From the NCBI RefSeq assembly GCF_000383615.1, contig NZ_KB911608.1, positions 1 to 64,000 on the forward strand: 64,000 nt of DNA, written 5' to 3'. The notes below the pieces were generated by a model. That model was not told where the DNA came from, ran no database searches, and saw only the letters and a program-made list of their open reading frames with translations. The position numbers were made by a program, and so were the translations under genes. Each line of letters opens with the position of its first letter. The first letter of the stretch is position 1. Positions 18,556 through 28,882 of this stretch are shown one piece after another. Source of the stretch: Streptomyces canus 299MFChir4.1 (GTDB lineage Bacteria > Actinomycetota > Actinomycetes > Streptomycetales > Streptomycetaceae).

Positions 18556-19412
18556 CCCCGCGCTCCCTCACCCGCGCCCTCCCCCTCACCCCCGCGCTCG
18601 TCCTGCTGCTCCTCTTCCTGGCCGGGCCGATCGCCTACTGCGCCTGGATCGCCTTCACCGACCTGCAGTTGACCGGCCAGGCCGAGTCGTCGTTCGTCGG
18701 CTTCGAGAACTTCCGTACGGCCTTCCGCGACGAGGGGTTCCTCAACGCGGTATGGCTGACGCTGGTGTTCACGGTCGTGTCCTCGCTGCTCGGGCAGAAC
18801 ACGCTGGGTCTGGCGCTCGCTTCGCTGATGCAGCGCGCCTCGAAGCCCGTGCGCACGCTCACGGGTGGCATCGTCATCACGGCGTGGGTCCTCCCCGAGG
18901 TGGTCGCGGGCTTTCTCCTCTACGCCTTCTTCCGCAAGGAGGGCACCCTGAACGCCCTGCTCGACCTGCTCCATCTCCCGTCCCAGAACTGGCTGTTCAC
19001 GCTGCCGATCCTGGCGGTGTCCTTCGCGAACGTGTGGCGGGGCACGGCCTTCTCGATGCTGGTCTACTCGGCGGCGCTGAACGAGATCCCGAAGGAGATC
19101 ACGGAGGCCGCCGAGGTCGACGGCGCGGGTGGCTGGCGCCGGATGTGGCACATCACCCTGCCCATGATCCGGCGTTCCATCGGTACGAACCTGATGCTGA
19201 ACACCCTCCAGACGCTGTCGGTGTTCGGGCTGATCTGGGTGATGACCAGGGGCGGTCCGGGCGACAAGAGCCAGACCCTGCCCCTGTTCATGTACGAGCA
19301 GGCCTTCCAGAACAGCATGATCGGCTACGGCACCGCGGTGGCCCTGCTGCTGCTCCTGGTGGGGTCCGTCTTCTCCGTGGTCTACATGCGCCTGCTGCGC
19401 ACGGAGGTGTGA
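18552..19412 (+). CDS. Sugar ABC transporter permease (MalF/LacF-like)
   Basis: A 286-residue inner-membrane permease with about six helices, the first LTPALVLLLLFLAGPIAYCAWIAF. The EAA loop reads EITEAAEVDGAGGWRRMWHITLPMI, the site that contacts the ATPase. The start GTG overlaps the binding-protein stop. No ATPase gene follows the two permeases; in Streptomyces such importers share the multi-sugar ATPase MsiK encoded elsewhere. Confidence 0.93.
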   Translation: MTPRSLTRALPLTPALVLLLLFLAGPIAYCAWIAFTDLQLTGQAESSFVGFENFRTAFRDEGFLNAVWLTLVFTVVSSLLGQNTLGLALASLMQRASKPVRTLTGGIVITAWVLPEVVAGFLLYAFFRKEGTLNALLDLLHLPSQNWLFTLPILAVSFANVWRGTAFSMLVYSAALNEIPKEITEAAEVDGAGGWRRMWHITLPMIRRSIGTNLMLNTLQTLSVFGLIWVMTRGGPGDKSQTLPLFMYEQAFQNSMIGYGTAVALLLLLVGSVFSVVYMRLLRTEV

Positions 19413-19414
19413 GG

Positions 19415-20257
19415 GTGGCCGTGACACCTCTCGCCGACCGCCGCCGCAACCGCCGACTGGCAGCCGACGCGGGGCTGTTGACGGTCGCGGCCGCGTTCGT
19501 GCTGCCGCTCGCCTGGGTGGTCCTGTCGGCGCTGGACCCGCGTGCCGACCTGCGGGTGAAGATCCCCGACGGTGTGACGCTCGGGAACTTCAACGCGATC
19601 CTGACCTCGGAGATCACCTTCACGCCGTTGCTCAACAGCCTGATCCTGTGCGGTGGGGCGACCTTGCTGACGGTGGTCTGCGCGGCCCTCGCGGCCTATC
19701 CGCTGTCCCGCTTCCGCTCCCGCCTCAACCGGCCGTTCCTGCTGTCGATCCTCTTCGCGACCAGTCTGCCCATCACGGCGATCATGGTCCCGGTGTACGC
19801 GCTGTTCGTGCAGGTCGACCTGATCGACACCCTCCAGGGCACGATCCTGTTCTTCGCCGCCTCCCAACTGCCGTTCGCCATCTGGCTGATGAAGAACTTC
19901 ATGGACGGCGTGCCGAAGGAACTGGAGGAGGCGGCCTGGACGGACGGCGCGGGTTCCCTCCAGTCCCTGCTCCGGATCGTGCTGCCGCTCATGGGCCCGG
20001 GAGTCGCGGTCGTGACCGTCTTCTCCTTCGTCATGATGTGGGGCAACTTCTTCGTCCCGTTCATGCTGCTGCTCACCCCGGACCAGATGCCGGCGTCCGT
20101 CAGCATCAACGAGTTCTTCGGCAACCGCGGATTGGTGGCCTACGGCCAGCTCGCCGCGTTCTCGATCGTCTACTCGACCCCGGTGATCCTGCTGTACGTA
20201 CTGGTCGCGCGACGGTTGGGAGGCGGGTTCGCACTGGGCGGCGCGGTCAAGGGGTGA
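19415..20257 (+). CDS. Sugar ABC transporter permease (MalG/LacG-like)
   Basis: A 280-residue partner permease. The first helix is GLLTVAAAFVLPLAWVVLSAL; the EAA loop is ELEEAAWTDGAGSLQSLLRIVLPLM. The GTG start (19415) is 2 bases beyond the previous stop and has GGAGG 7 bases upstream. It completes a binding protein-permease-permease unit that needs an external ATPase. Confidence 0.93.
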   Translation: MAVTPLADRRRNRRLAADAGLLTVAAAFVLPLAWVVLSALDPRADLRVKIPDGVTLGNFNAILTSEITFTPLLNSLILCGGATLLTVVCAALAAYPLSRFRSRLNRPFLLSILFATSLPITAIMVPVYALFVQVDLIDTLQGTILFFAASQLPFAIWLMKNFMDGVPKELEEAAWTDGAGSLQSLLRIVLPLMGPGVAVVTVFSFVMMWGNFFVPFMLLLTPDQMPASVSINEFFGNRGLVAYGQLAAFSIVYSTPVILLYVLVARRLGGGFALGGAVKG

Positions 20258-20299
20258 CGCGGGGATCACGGCCTCGGCGTCCGAAGTCCCACGCCCCGA

Positions 20300-20970
20300 A
20301 AGGAGACGTGCCGAGCCCGGCACGGGCCCCCACAGCCCTGTTCGGATGAACCCGGATCTGGAGACGAGCGCGTTCTGCTGAGTCGGCCGGGACACCGGCC
20401 CAGGAAGCGGGCACCGACTGCCAGGTGCCGCCGGGGTTCACCTGGGTTGCGACCGGCCGCTGAGCCGCCCGACCGGCAGCCGGCCCCCAGAGGCCGGCAC
20501 GGGCCGACGGGCCCGCACAGCCCTGCTCCGGCCGACCCGGACCTGAAGACGGGCACGTTCCACGAAGTCGGCCGGGACACCGGCCCAGGGTAGAAAAGGG
20601 TGACTACCGGGTGCCGGCGGAATCCACCGGGAGTCACCCGGTCGCTGAGCCTGCCCGACCTGCAGCCGGCCCCCGAGCCAGGCGCGGGCGACGCGGGCCG
20701 GCACAACCCCGCTCAGGCCGACGCAGACCTGAAGACGGGCTGTCCCACGAAGGCGGGGCGCCGGCCCACGGAGCGGGGGTTGCGACCCGGTCGGGCAGCG
20801 GGCTCCGGAGCCGACCGGGGGGCACGGGCCCGCGCAGACCTGCAACGGGTGGACCCGGACCCACAGACGGGCACGTTCCACGAAGTCGGCCGGGGCGCCG
20901 GGACCCAGGGTGCAGGGGGCCGGGTTCCGACGGGGGCCACCCGGTCGCCGAGCCGCCCGACCGGCAGGTG
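20300..20970. repeat. Degenerate tandem array, ~185-bp unit, in a 737-bp gene-free stretch
   Basis: The stretch between the permease stop (20257) and the next gene end (20995) holds no convincing gene. A block of the form CGTTCCACGAAGTCGGCCGG plus GACACCGGCCCA recurs at 20371, 20556, 20740 (diverged) and 20874. The first intervals are 185 and 184 bases, the last shortened to 134. Each block is preceded by a GGCACGGGC...CACAGCCCTG/GACCTG segment and followed by CACCCGGTCGC(T/C)GAGC...CCCGACC. The unit also encodes a similar minus-strand peptide (PADFVERARLQVRV), but the reading frame changes between copies. Function unknown. Confidence 0.78.
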
Positions 20971-20994
20971 CGAGGAGGCCCCGGCCGCGCGCCC

Positions 20995-21444
20995 TCACTC
21001 CTCCCGCAGCACCCCGGGACGGAACGGTTCCACGCCCACCACCCTGCGCACCCGCACCGGCTCGATCAGGAGCATCACCCGGCGCTCCCCCGCGAGCAGC
21101 CACGGGTACCGCTCCTCGCCGATGTACTTCCGGGTGAGCCTGTCCATGGAGCGCTCCGCCTCCTCGCCCTCCACGAAGCGCACCACCCGGCCCCGGATCT
21201 CCACGCGGTCGTAGGGGTTCTCGGGGTCGTGGTGGGAGAGGGAAACGTTCGGATTGCGCCGCAGGTTTTCCTCCTTCACGCGTCCGATCGCCGTGTTGAC
21301 CATGACGAACTCACCTTCGAGGTCCGCCCACATGGGCGAGACCTGCGGCGCGCCGTCCGGACCGACCGTCGCGAGGTGCCAGAAGTTCGGCGCCAGCAGC
21401 CGCTCGCGAATATGCCCCTCTACCTTGCCATTCACTTCGTACAC
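20995..21444 (-). CDS. PPOX-class F420- or flavin-dependent oxidoreductase
   Basis: A small split-barrel protein of about 149 residues. HLATVGPDGAPQVSPMWADLEG is the signature N-terminal strand pair of the pyridoxamine-5'-phosphate-oxidase-like family. NVSLSHHDPENPYDRVEIRGRVV is the second half, and the ending IEPVRVRRV fits the actinobacterial F420-binding (TIGR03618-like) subgroup. Cofactor and substrate cannot be fixed by eye. GTG 21444 is chosen for its distance to AGAGG; GTG 21453 is the alternative. It is monocistronic, facing the repeat array downstream. Confidence 0.82.
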   Translation of the reverse strand: MYEVNGKVEGHIRERLLAPNFWHLATVGPDGAPQVSPMWADLEGEFVMVNTAIGRVKEENLRRNPNVSLSHHDPENPYDRVEIRGRVVRFVEGEEAERSMDRLTRKYIGEERYPWLLAGERRVMLLIEPVRVRRVVGVEPFRPGVLREE

Positions 21445-21631
21445 GAAGATCACACCTCTTTCCGGCCCCCCGTCCGGGCACCCGGCGCCATCCTCGTCAC
21501 CACCCCCGCACCCCCGACAGACGATCTTCGGCCAGCCCGAACCCACGGCCGAAACCGTAGGTTCATACAATCCGTGATCCTGGCCGAACAGACCGTAGTC
21601 ATCGCACTCCGGCACCCCTAGCTTGTGGGCC

Positions 21632-22336
21632 GTGCGCCGACCCCCCGCCCTGCCGAACCAGCCCGGACCGCCCTTCGACAACCTCACCGCCCGCAGACTC
21701 CGTGTCGCTCTCGGCATGGGTCCCGAGCACGTGGCCTACGGGCTGCGCGTCTCGTACGGGCTCCCCTACGTCACCCCGGATCTCGTGCTCGCCTGGGAGC
21801 GCGGGATCGTCTGTCCCACCAGTCCGGAACTCACGGCTCTGTCGGGCGTGTTGTGGTGCTCCCCCGGTGAACTCATCGGCCGCCCCCGCACCCTGCGCGA
21901 ACACCGGGTGGCGCGCGGCATCGCCCCCGAGGACGTGGCCCGTGCCGTGGGCCTGGAACTGCTCGTCTACCTCGGCATGGAGGAGCGCGACGAGTGGCGC
22001 GGCACCGACCGCCAGTCCGCCGCCCTCGCCGATCTGCTGGAGCTGACCCTGCCGGACTTCGTCGCCGTCACGGGACGCGAGAAGCGGCTCGCCGAATGCC
22101 TGCGCGGCGCGGTCAGCACCCGCTGGCAGGCCTACGTCCGTCAGGTGGCGAAGATCGTGCCCCTGGACCGGCGCCTGGTGGAGGAGACCCTGATGGATCT
22201 GCACCGGCAGTACCAGGGGCAGATGGTGTCGACCCTGAGCTGGGGCGGGAGTGGCGAACGCTCCGGCGAGGCCGGCCAGGAGTTCCTGGACGACATCGTG
22301 GAACGGTTCTGGGACGCGGTCGAGAGCCGGCCGTAG
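21632..22336 (+). CDS. Helix-turn-helix domain protein, Streptomyces-type
   Basis: A soluble protein of about 234 residues. Two helix-turn-helix-like segments are visible: LRVALGMGPEHVAYGLRVSYGL...LVLAWERG, resembling an XRE/Cro fold, and LREHRVARGIAPEDVARAVGLELLVYLGMEERDEWRGTDRQ. The rest is helical without a recognised enzyme motif. GTG 21632 is used because TAGCTT (21619-21624) lies 7 bases upstream as a -10 candidate, which implies a leaderless transcript; a TTG start at 21623 would overlap that element. It probably binds DNA, target unknown. Confidence 0.75.
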   Translation: MRRPPALPNQPGPPFDNLTARRLRVALGMGPEHVAYGLRVSYGLPYVTPDLVLAWERGIVCPTSPELTALSGVLWCSPGELIGRPRTLREHRVARGIAPEDVARAVGLELLVYLGMEERDEWRGTDRQSAALADLLELTLPDFVAVTGREKRLAECLRGAVSTRWQAYVRQVAKIVPLDRRLVEETLMDLHRQYQGQMVSTLSWGGSGERSGEAGQEFLDDIVERFWDAVESRP

Positions 22337-22357
22337 AACCGGAACCGCCGACCGGGT

Positions 22358-23383
<1,026 letters not shown>

Positions 23384-23578
23384 CGTGCTGTGTCTCCTGC
23401 TCGCTGTTGATACCGGGGAGCCAGGTTCCGATTCTTTCACGTCCCGCAGAGGACCGTCGCATCCCGTGCTGGCGGGCGCCTTATCGATCGACCGGGGTAC
23501 TGTCAAGAGGGTTTCCGCTCACCTCGGTGGGCGATTTTCATGACCCGCGCGAGAGAGCGCGAGAGAGGGAGATCACGC

Positions 23579-25678
23579 GTGACCCGCAGCGTGTACGTGA
23601 CCGGGATCGACCGCGGCGACGGCCGCCAGGTCGTCGAGCTGGGGGTCATGGAGCTGCTGACCCGCCAGGTCGACCGGGTGGGGGTGTTCCGGCCGCTGGT
23701 GCACCACAGTCCCGACCGGCTCTTCGAGCTGCTGCGCGCCCGCTACCGGCTCTCCCAGGACCCGGCCACCGTCTACGGCCTCGACTACCACGAGGCCTCC
23801 GCGCTCCAGGCCGAACGCGGCACCGACGAGCTGGTCTCCACCCTCGTCGACCGCTTCCACCTGGTGGCCCGCGACTTCGACGTCGTCCTGGTCCTCGGCA
23901 CCGACTTCGCCGACACCCAGCTCCCGGACGAGCTCGCGCTCAACGCCCGCCTAGCCAACGAGTTCGGCGCCTCCGTGATCCCGGTCGTGGGCGGCCGCAA
24001 GCAGTCCGCGGAGGCGGTACTCGCCGAGACCCGCAACGCCTACCGGGCCTACGACAGCCTGGGCTGCGACGTCCTCGCCATGGTCACCAACCGGGTGGCC
24101 CGGGAAGACCGCGACGAGATCGCCGAGCGGTTGTCCGGCCGGATGCCGGTGCCCTGTTACGTCGTGCCGGACGAGCCCGCCCTCGCCGCGCCCACCGTGG
24201 CGCAGATCGGGCAGGCCCTGGGGGCCAGGGTGATCCTCGGCGACGACTCCGGGCTCGCCCGGGACGCGTTGGACTTCGTGTTCGGCGGCGCGATGCTGCC
24301 GAACTTCCTGAACGCCCTGACCCCGGGCTGCCTGGTGGTCACCCCGGGCGACCGCGCGGACCTGGTCGTCGGCTCGCTCGCCGCGCACAGCGCCGGGACC
24401 CCGCCGATAGCCGGTGTGCTGCTCACCCTGAACGAGGTGCCGAGCGACGAGGTCCTCACCCTCGCCGCCCGCCTCGCCCCCGGCACCCCGGTGCTGTCGG
24501 TGGCGGGCAACAGCTTCCCCACCGCCGCCGAACTCTTCGCGCTGGAGGGGAAGCTGAACGCGGCCACCCCGCGCAAGGCGGAGACCGCGCTCGGTCTCTT
24601 CGAGCGGTACGCCGACACCGCCGAGCTCGCCCGCCGGGTCTCCGCGCCGAGCAGCGACCGCCTCACGCCGATGATGTTCGAGCACAAGCTCCTGGAGACG
24701 GCCCGCTCCGACAAGCGCAGGGTCGTCCTCCCCGAGGGCACCGAGCCGCGTGTGCTGCACGCGGCCGAGGTCCTGCTGCGCCGGGGTGTCTGCGACCTGA
24801 CGCTGCTCGGCCCGGTCGACCAGATCCGCAAGAAGGCCGCCGACCTCGGCATCGACCTCGGCGACTGCCAGGTGATCGACCCGGCGGCCTCCGAGCTGCG
24901 GGACACCTTCGCCGAGAAGTACGCGGCCCTCAGGGCCCACAAGGGCGTCACGGTCGAGCTGGCCCACGACGTGGTCTCCGACGTGAACTACTTCGGCACG
25001 CTGATGGTCCAGGAGGGCCTCGCCGACGGCATGGTGTCCGGGTCGGTGCACTCCACGGCGGCGACGATCCGCCCGGCCTTCGAGATCATCAAGACGAAGC
25101 CGGACGCCGACATCGTCTCGTCGGTCTTCTTCATGTGCCTCGCCGACAAGGTGCTGGTGTACGGGGACTGCGCCGTGAACCCCGACCCGGACGCCGTGCA
25201 GCTCGCCGACATCGCCATCCAGTCGGCGGCGACGGCCGAGCAGTTCGGTGTGGAGCCGCGGATCGCGATGCTGTCCTACTCCACCGGTACGTCGGGCTCG
25301 GGCGCCGACGTCGACAAGGTGCGGGAGGCCACCGAGCTGGTGCGGCAGCGGCGGCCCGACCTCAAGATCGAGGGGCCGATCCAGTACGACGCGGCGGTCG
25401 AGCCGACCGTCGCGGAGACCAAGCTGCCGGGATCCGAAGTCGCGGGCCAGGCCAGCGTGTTGATCTTCCCCGACCTCAACACGGGCAACAACACCTACAA
25501 GGCCGTGCAGCGTTCGGCCGGGGCGATCGCCGTCGGTCCGGTGCTGCAGGGTCTGCGCAAGCCCGTCAACGACCTGTCCCGGGGCGCCCTGGTCTCGGAC
25601 ATCGTCAACACGGTCGCCATCACGGCGATCCAGGCCCAGATCCCGACCGCTCCGACAGAGAAGGCTCCCGCCCAGTGA
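23579..25678 (+). CDS. pta: Phosphate acetyltransferase (long form)
   Basis: Pta converts acetyl-CoA to acetyl phosphate. The 699-residue long form has an N-terminal P-loop-like domain (SVYVTGIDRGDGRQVVELG), a DRTGG domain in the middle (about 210-320) and the C-terminal catalytic domain from about 370. There RRVVLPEGTEPRVLHAAEVL, STAATIRPAFEIIKT, YSTGTSGSGADVDKV and PIQYDAAVEPTVAETKLP are diagnostic. GTG 23579 is chosen for its GGGAG site 8 bases upstream. Its stop overlaps the ackA start by GTGA, forming a coupled pair for acetate overflow and recovery. Confidence 0.95.
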   Translation: MTRSVYVTGIDRGDGRQVVELGVMELLTRQVDRVGVFRPLVHHSPDRLFELLRARYRLSQDPATVYGLDYHEASALQAERGTDELVSTLVDRFHLVARDFDVVLVLGTDFADTQLPDELALNARLANEFGASVIPVVGGRKQSAEAVLAETRNAYRAYDSLGCDVLAMVTNRVAREDRDEIAERLSGRMPVPCYVVPDEPALAAPTVAQIGQALGARVILGDDSGLARDALDFVFGGAMLPNFLNALTPGCLVVTPGDRADLVVGSLAAHSAGTPPIAGVLLTLNEVPSDEVLTLAARLAPGTPVLSVAGNSFPTAAELFALEGKLNAATPRKAETALGLFERYADTAELARRVSAPSSDRLTPMMFEHKLLETARSDKRRVVLPEGTEPRVLHAAEVLLRRGVCDLTLLGPVDQIRKKAADLGIDLGDCQVIDPAASELRDTFAEKYAALRAHKGVTVELAHDVVSDVNYFGTLMVQEGLADGMVSGSVHSTAATIRPAFEIIKTKPDADIVSSVFFMCLADKVLVYGDCAVNPDPDAVQLADIAIQSAATAEQFGVEPRIAMLSYSTGTSGSGADVDKVREATELVRQRRPDLKIEGPIQYDAAVEPTVAETKLPGSEVAGQASVLIFPDLNTGNNTYKAVQRSAGAIAVGPVLQGLRKPVNDLSRGALVSDIVNTVAITAIQAQIPTAPTEKAPAQ

Positions 25679-26892
25679 GTGCCACCCGCGTCCTCGTCCT
25701 CAACTCCGGCTCCTCGTCGGTGAAGTACCAGTTGCTCGACATGCGGGACAGCAGCCGGCTGGCGATGGGGCTCGTCGAGCGCATCGGCGAGGAGGGCTCG
25801 CGTCTCCGGCACACGCCCCAGGGCGGCGGGTCGCGCGAGTGGACCGGCCCGATCGCCGACCACGACGCGGCGCTGAAGGCCGTGGCGGAGGAACTGTCGA
25901 AGGACGGGCTCGGCCTGGACTCCCCCGAGCTGGCCGCGATAGGCCACCGCGTGGTGCACGGCGGCAAGACCTTCACCGAGCCGACGGTGATCGACGAGGC
26001 CGTGCTCGCCGAGATCGAGCGGCTGATCCCGGTCGCCCCGCTGCACAACCCGGCCAACCTCACCGGCATCCGCACCGCGCGGGCGCTGCGCCCGGACCTG
26101 CCCCAGGTCGCCGTCTTCGACACCGCGTTCCACACCACGATGCCGGAGTCCGCGGCGCGCTACGCGATCGACGTGGAGACCGCCGACGCGCACCGCATCC
26201 GGCGGTACGGCTTCCACGGCACCTCGCACGCGTACGTGTCCCGGGCGACCGCGAAGCTGCTGGGGAAGGCGCCGGAAGAGGTGAACGTGATCGTGCTGCA
26301 CCTCGGCAACGGCGCGTCCGCGTCCGCCGTGCGGGGCGGCCGGTGCGTGGACACCTCCATGGGGCTGACGCCTTTGGAAGGGCTTGTGATGGGTACGCGC
26401 TCCGGGGACATGGACCCCGCCGTCATCTTCCATTTGATGCGTGTTGGCAAAATGTCCACGGACGAGATCGACACTCTTCTCAACAAGAAGAGCGGGCTGA
26501 TCGGGTTGTGCGGGGACAACGACATGCGGGAGATCCGCCGCCGGGTCGACGAGGGCGACGAACAGGCGAAGCTCGCATTCGACATCTACATTCACCGGTT
26601 GAAGAAGTACATCGGCGCCTATTACGCGGTGCTCGGCCGCGTGGACGCGATCGCGTTCACGGCCGGCGTCGGGGAGAACGCGGCACGGGTGCGCGAGGCC
26701 GCCGTGGCGGGCCTGGAGTCCCTGGGCCTGGCGGTGGACGACGCGCTGAACGCCGTACGGAGCGACGAGCCGCGACTGATCTCGCCGGCGGACGCCCGGG
26801 TGGCGGTGGCCGTGGTGCCGACGGACGAGGAATTGGAAATCGCGACACAGGCCTACGCGCTGGTCGAAGAAGAAAAAGCAACTGAGCAGTAA
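25675..26892 (+). CDS. ackA: Acetate kinase
   Basis: AckA makes ATP and acetate from acetyl phosphate. The 405-residue protein of the ASKHA fold shows VLVLNSGSSSVKYQLL (Asn-Ser phosphate loop), HRVVHGG (substrate Arg), VFDTAFHTTMP (catalytic Asp), HLGNGASASAV and GLVMGTRSGDMDP. Start GTG 25675 overlaps the pta stop; the frame is open far upstream, but that part lies inside pta. A hairpin is not obvious before pyk, so some read-through is possible, although pyk has its own promoter. Confidence 0.95.
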   Translation: MSATRVLVLNSGSSSVKYQLLDMRDSSRLAMGLVERIGEEGSRLRHTPQGGGSREWTGPIADHDAALKAVAEELSKDGLGLDSPELAAIGHRVVHGGKTFTEPTVIDEAVLAEIERLIPVAPLHNPANLTGIRTARALRPDLPQVAVFDTAFHTTMPESAARYAIDVETADAHRIRRYGFHGTSHAYVSRATAKLLGKAPEEVNVIVLHLGNGASASAVRGGRCVDTSMGLTPLEGLVMGTRSGDMDPAVIFHLMRVGKMSTDEIDTLLNKKSGLIGLCGDNDMREIRRRVDEGDEQAKLAFDIYIHRLKKYIGAYYAVLGRVDAIAFTAGVGENAARVREAAVAGLESLGLAVDDALNAVRSDEPRLISPADARVAVAVVPTDEELEIATQAYALVEEEKATEQ

Positions 26893-26934
26893 CCGCAACT
26901 GAGCGCGACCCCGCCCATTTGTATCTTCCACCAG

Positions 26935-26975
26935 GCGGAATATTCCGCAGCGAAACAAACCGATAGGATCGCCCC
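26935..26975 (+). promoter_or_regulatory. pyk promoter: palindromic operator plus -10 for a leaderless transcript
   Basis: A perfect 14-bp palindrome GCGGAATATTCCGC (26935-26948) overlaps where the -35 should be. TAGGAT (26964-26969) is a good -10, 6 bases before the pyk ATG, so transcription should begin at or next to the start codon. No ribosome-binding site is present, which supports leaderless translation. Confidence 0.7.
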
Positions 26976-28400
26976 ATGCGCCGTTCGAAAATCGTCTGTA
27001 CTCTCGGCCCCGCGGTCGACTCCCACGAGATGCTGGTCTCGCTGATCGAAGCCGGCATGAACGTGGCCCGTTTCAACTTCAGCCACGGCTCGCACGCCGA
27101 GCACCAGGGGCGGTACGACCGCGTCCGTGCCGCCGCCAAGGAGACCGGCCGGGCCATCGGTGTCCTCGCCGACCTCCAGGGCCCGAAGATCCGGCTCGAG
27201 ACCTTCGCGGAGGGTCCGGTCGAGCTGGAGCGCGGTGACGAGTTCGTCATCACCGTCGAGGACGTCCCCGGTGACAAGACCATCTGCGGGACGACCTACA
27301 AGGGCCTGCCCGGTGACGTCTCCCGGGGCGACCAGATCCTCATCAACGACGGCAACGTCGAGCTGAAGGTCCTGGACGTCGAGGGCCCGCGGGTCAAGAC
27401 GATCGTCATCGAGGGCGGTGTCGTCTCCGACCACAAGGGCATCAACCTGCCCGGCGCGGCGGTGAACGTCCCGGCGCTGAGCGAGAAGGACATCGAGGAC
27501 CTCCGCTTCGCGCTGCGCATGGGCTGCGACATGGTCGCGCTGTCCTTCGTCCGGGACGCCAAGGACGTCGACGACGTCCACCGCGTGATGGACGAGGAGG
27601 GCCGCCGGGTCCCCGTCATCGCCAAGGTGGAGAAGCCGCAGGCGGTGGACAACATGGAGAGCGTCGTGATGGCGTTCGACGCCGTCATGGTGGCCCGTGG
27701 CGACCTGGCCGTCGAGTACCCGCTCGAGAAGGTCCCCATGGTGCAGAAGCGCCTGATCGAGCTGTGCCGCCGCAACGCCAAGCCGGTGATCGTGGCGACC
27801 CAGATGATGGAGTCGATGATCACCAACTCCCGCCCGACCCGCGCCGAGGCCTCCGACGTGGCCAACGCGATCCTGGACGGCGCGGACGCGGTCATGCTGT
27901 CGGCGGAGTCGAGCGTGGGCGCGTACCCGATCGAGACCGTCAAGACGATGTCGAAGATCGTCGTCGCGGCCGAGCAGGAGCTGATGTCGAAGGGCCTCCA
28001 GCCGCTGGTCCCCGGCAAGAAGCCCCGCACGCAGGGCGGTTCGGTGGCCCGTGCGGCCTGCGAGATCGCCGACTTCCTCGGCGGCCGGGGCCTGGTGGCC
28101 TTCACCCAGTCCGGCGACACCGCCCGGCGCCTGTCGCGCTACCGCGCGCAGCAGCCGATCATCGCCTTCACCACCGACGAGAACACCCGCAACCAGCTGG
28201 CGCTCAGCTGGGGCGTGGAGTCGCACGTGGTGCCGTTCGTGAACACCACGGACGAGATGGTCGACATGGTCGACCAGGAGATCGCCAAGATCAACCGCTT
28301 CAGCCCGGGCGAGATCGTCATCATCACCGCCGGCTCGCCCCCCGGCGTCGCGGGCACGACCAACATGCTCCGCGTCCACCACATCGGCGGCGCGGCTTAG
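26976..28400 (+). CDS. pyk: Pyruvate kinase
   Basis: Pyk converts phosphoenolpyruvate and ADP to pyruvate and ATP. It is 474 residues. Visible motifs are RRSKIVCTLGPAVDS, ARFNFSHGSH, the catalytic Lys/metal region PVIAKVEKPQAVDN, AVMVARGDLAVE and VIVATQMMESM. The C-terminal allosteric domain carries AFTQSGDTARRLSRYRA and ends GVAGTTNMLRVHHIG. ATG 26976 seems leaderless. With pfkA and pta-ackA adjacent, the locus links glycolytic exit to acetate metabolism; S. coelicolor has a second pyk elsewhere, so this is likely one of two isozymes. Confidence 0.96.
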   Translation: MRRSKIVCTLGPAVDSHEMLVSLIEAGMNVARFNFSHGSHAEHQGRYDRVRAAAKETGRAIGVLADLQGPKIRLETFAEGPVELERGDEFVITVEDVPGDKTICGTTYKGLPGDVSRGDQILINDGNVELKVLDVEGPRVKTIVIEGGVVSDHKGINLPGAAVNVPALSEKDIEDLRFALRMGCDMVALSFVRDAKDVDDVHRVMDEEGRRVPVIAKVEKPQAVDNMESVVMAFDAVMVARGDLAVEYPLEKVPMVQKRLIELCRRNAKPVIVATQMMESMITNSRPTRAEASDVANAILDGADAVMLSAESSVGAYPIETVKTMSKIVVAAEQELMSKGLQPLVPGKKPRTQGGSVARAACEIADFLGGRGLVAFTQSGDTARRLSRYRAQQPIIAFTTDENTRNQLALSWGVESHVVPFVNTTDEMVDMVDQEIAKINRFSPGEIVIITAGSPPGVAGTTNMLRVHHIGGAA

Positions 28401-28420
28401 TAAGGCACCCTGTACGAGGC

Positions 28421-28453
28421 CGAGGGCGCCCCCCGTCACGGGGGGCGCCCTCG
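28421..28453. terminator. Strong bidirectional terminator after pyk
   Basis: A perfect 15-bp stem (28421-28435 with 28439-28453) has a TCA loop between pyk and the convergent gene ending at 28469. Confidence 0.88.
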
Positions 28454-28468
28454 GTGTGTGTCAGGGCC

Positions 28469-28882
28469 TCAGCCGACCGAGCCGGATTCCGCGGGGAAGT
28501 CCGGCGGCCAGGGCAGGGAGGCGTCGTACAGGGCCTCCCGGTCGCCCATCAGCGCGTACTCGGCCTCGCACCAGCTCGGTGTGCCGCTGACGACGAAGCT
28601 GTCGCCCTCCGGGTCCAGCATCCAGGTGTACTCGGCGTCCTCCGCCGTGAGCCGGTGCCGTTCGCTCAGGGTGGCGAAGTCCTGGGCGGTGGCCCGACGG
28701 ATGTGCACGCCGTCCGGGTAGTAGGGCCGCAGCAGCATGAGCTCCACGTGACCGAAGTACACCTCGACGCGGGTCGTGGTCCCGTCCACGGCCAGCGCCT
28801 CGCCGGCGAGATAGAGCTGCCGGTGAGAGGGGTTGAGGCCGACGACCCGGAACAGCCGGCCCCTGCGGATGAAATCTGGCAT
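28469..28882 (-). CDS. Conserved hypothetical protein (137 residues)
   Basis: I do not recognise the family. The protein is soluble and acidic with regular strands: RGRLFRVVGLNPSHRQLYLAGEALAVDGTTTRVEVYFGHVELMLL, then EYTWMLDPEGDSFVVSGTPSWCEAEYALMGDREAL. It has no signal peptide or membrane segment. Codon use matches core genes, which supports it being real. It lies beyond the pyk terminator on the opposite strand and appears monocistronic. Beta-rich composition suggests a small barrel, but nothing allows a functional assignment. Confidence 0.7.
   Translation of the reverse strand: MPDFIRRGRLFRVVGLNPSHRQLYLAGEALAVDGTTTRVEVYFGHVELMLLRPYYPDGVHIRRATAQDFATLSERHRLTAEDAEYTWMLDPEGDSFVVSGTPSWCEAEYALMGDREALYDASLPWPPDFPAESGSVG

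Noticed and set aside
20438..21103. A minus-strand protein made of PADFVERARL repeats
   Set aside because: The frame runs antisense into the repeat array, has no start signal, includes part of the PPOX gene's 3' region, and the first repeat copy is in a different frame.
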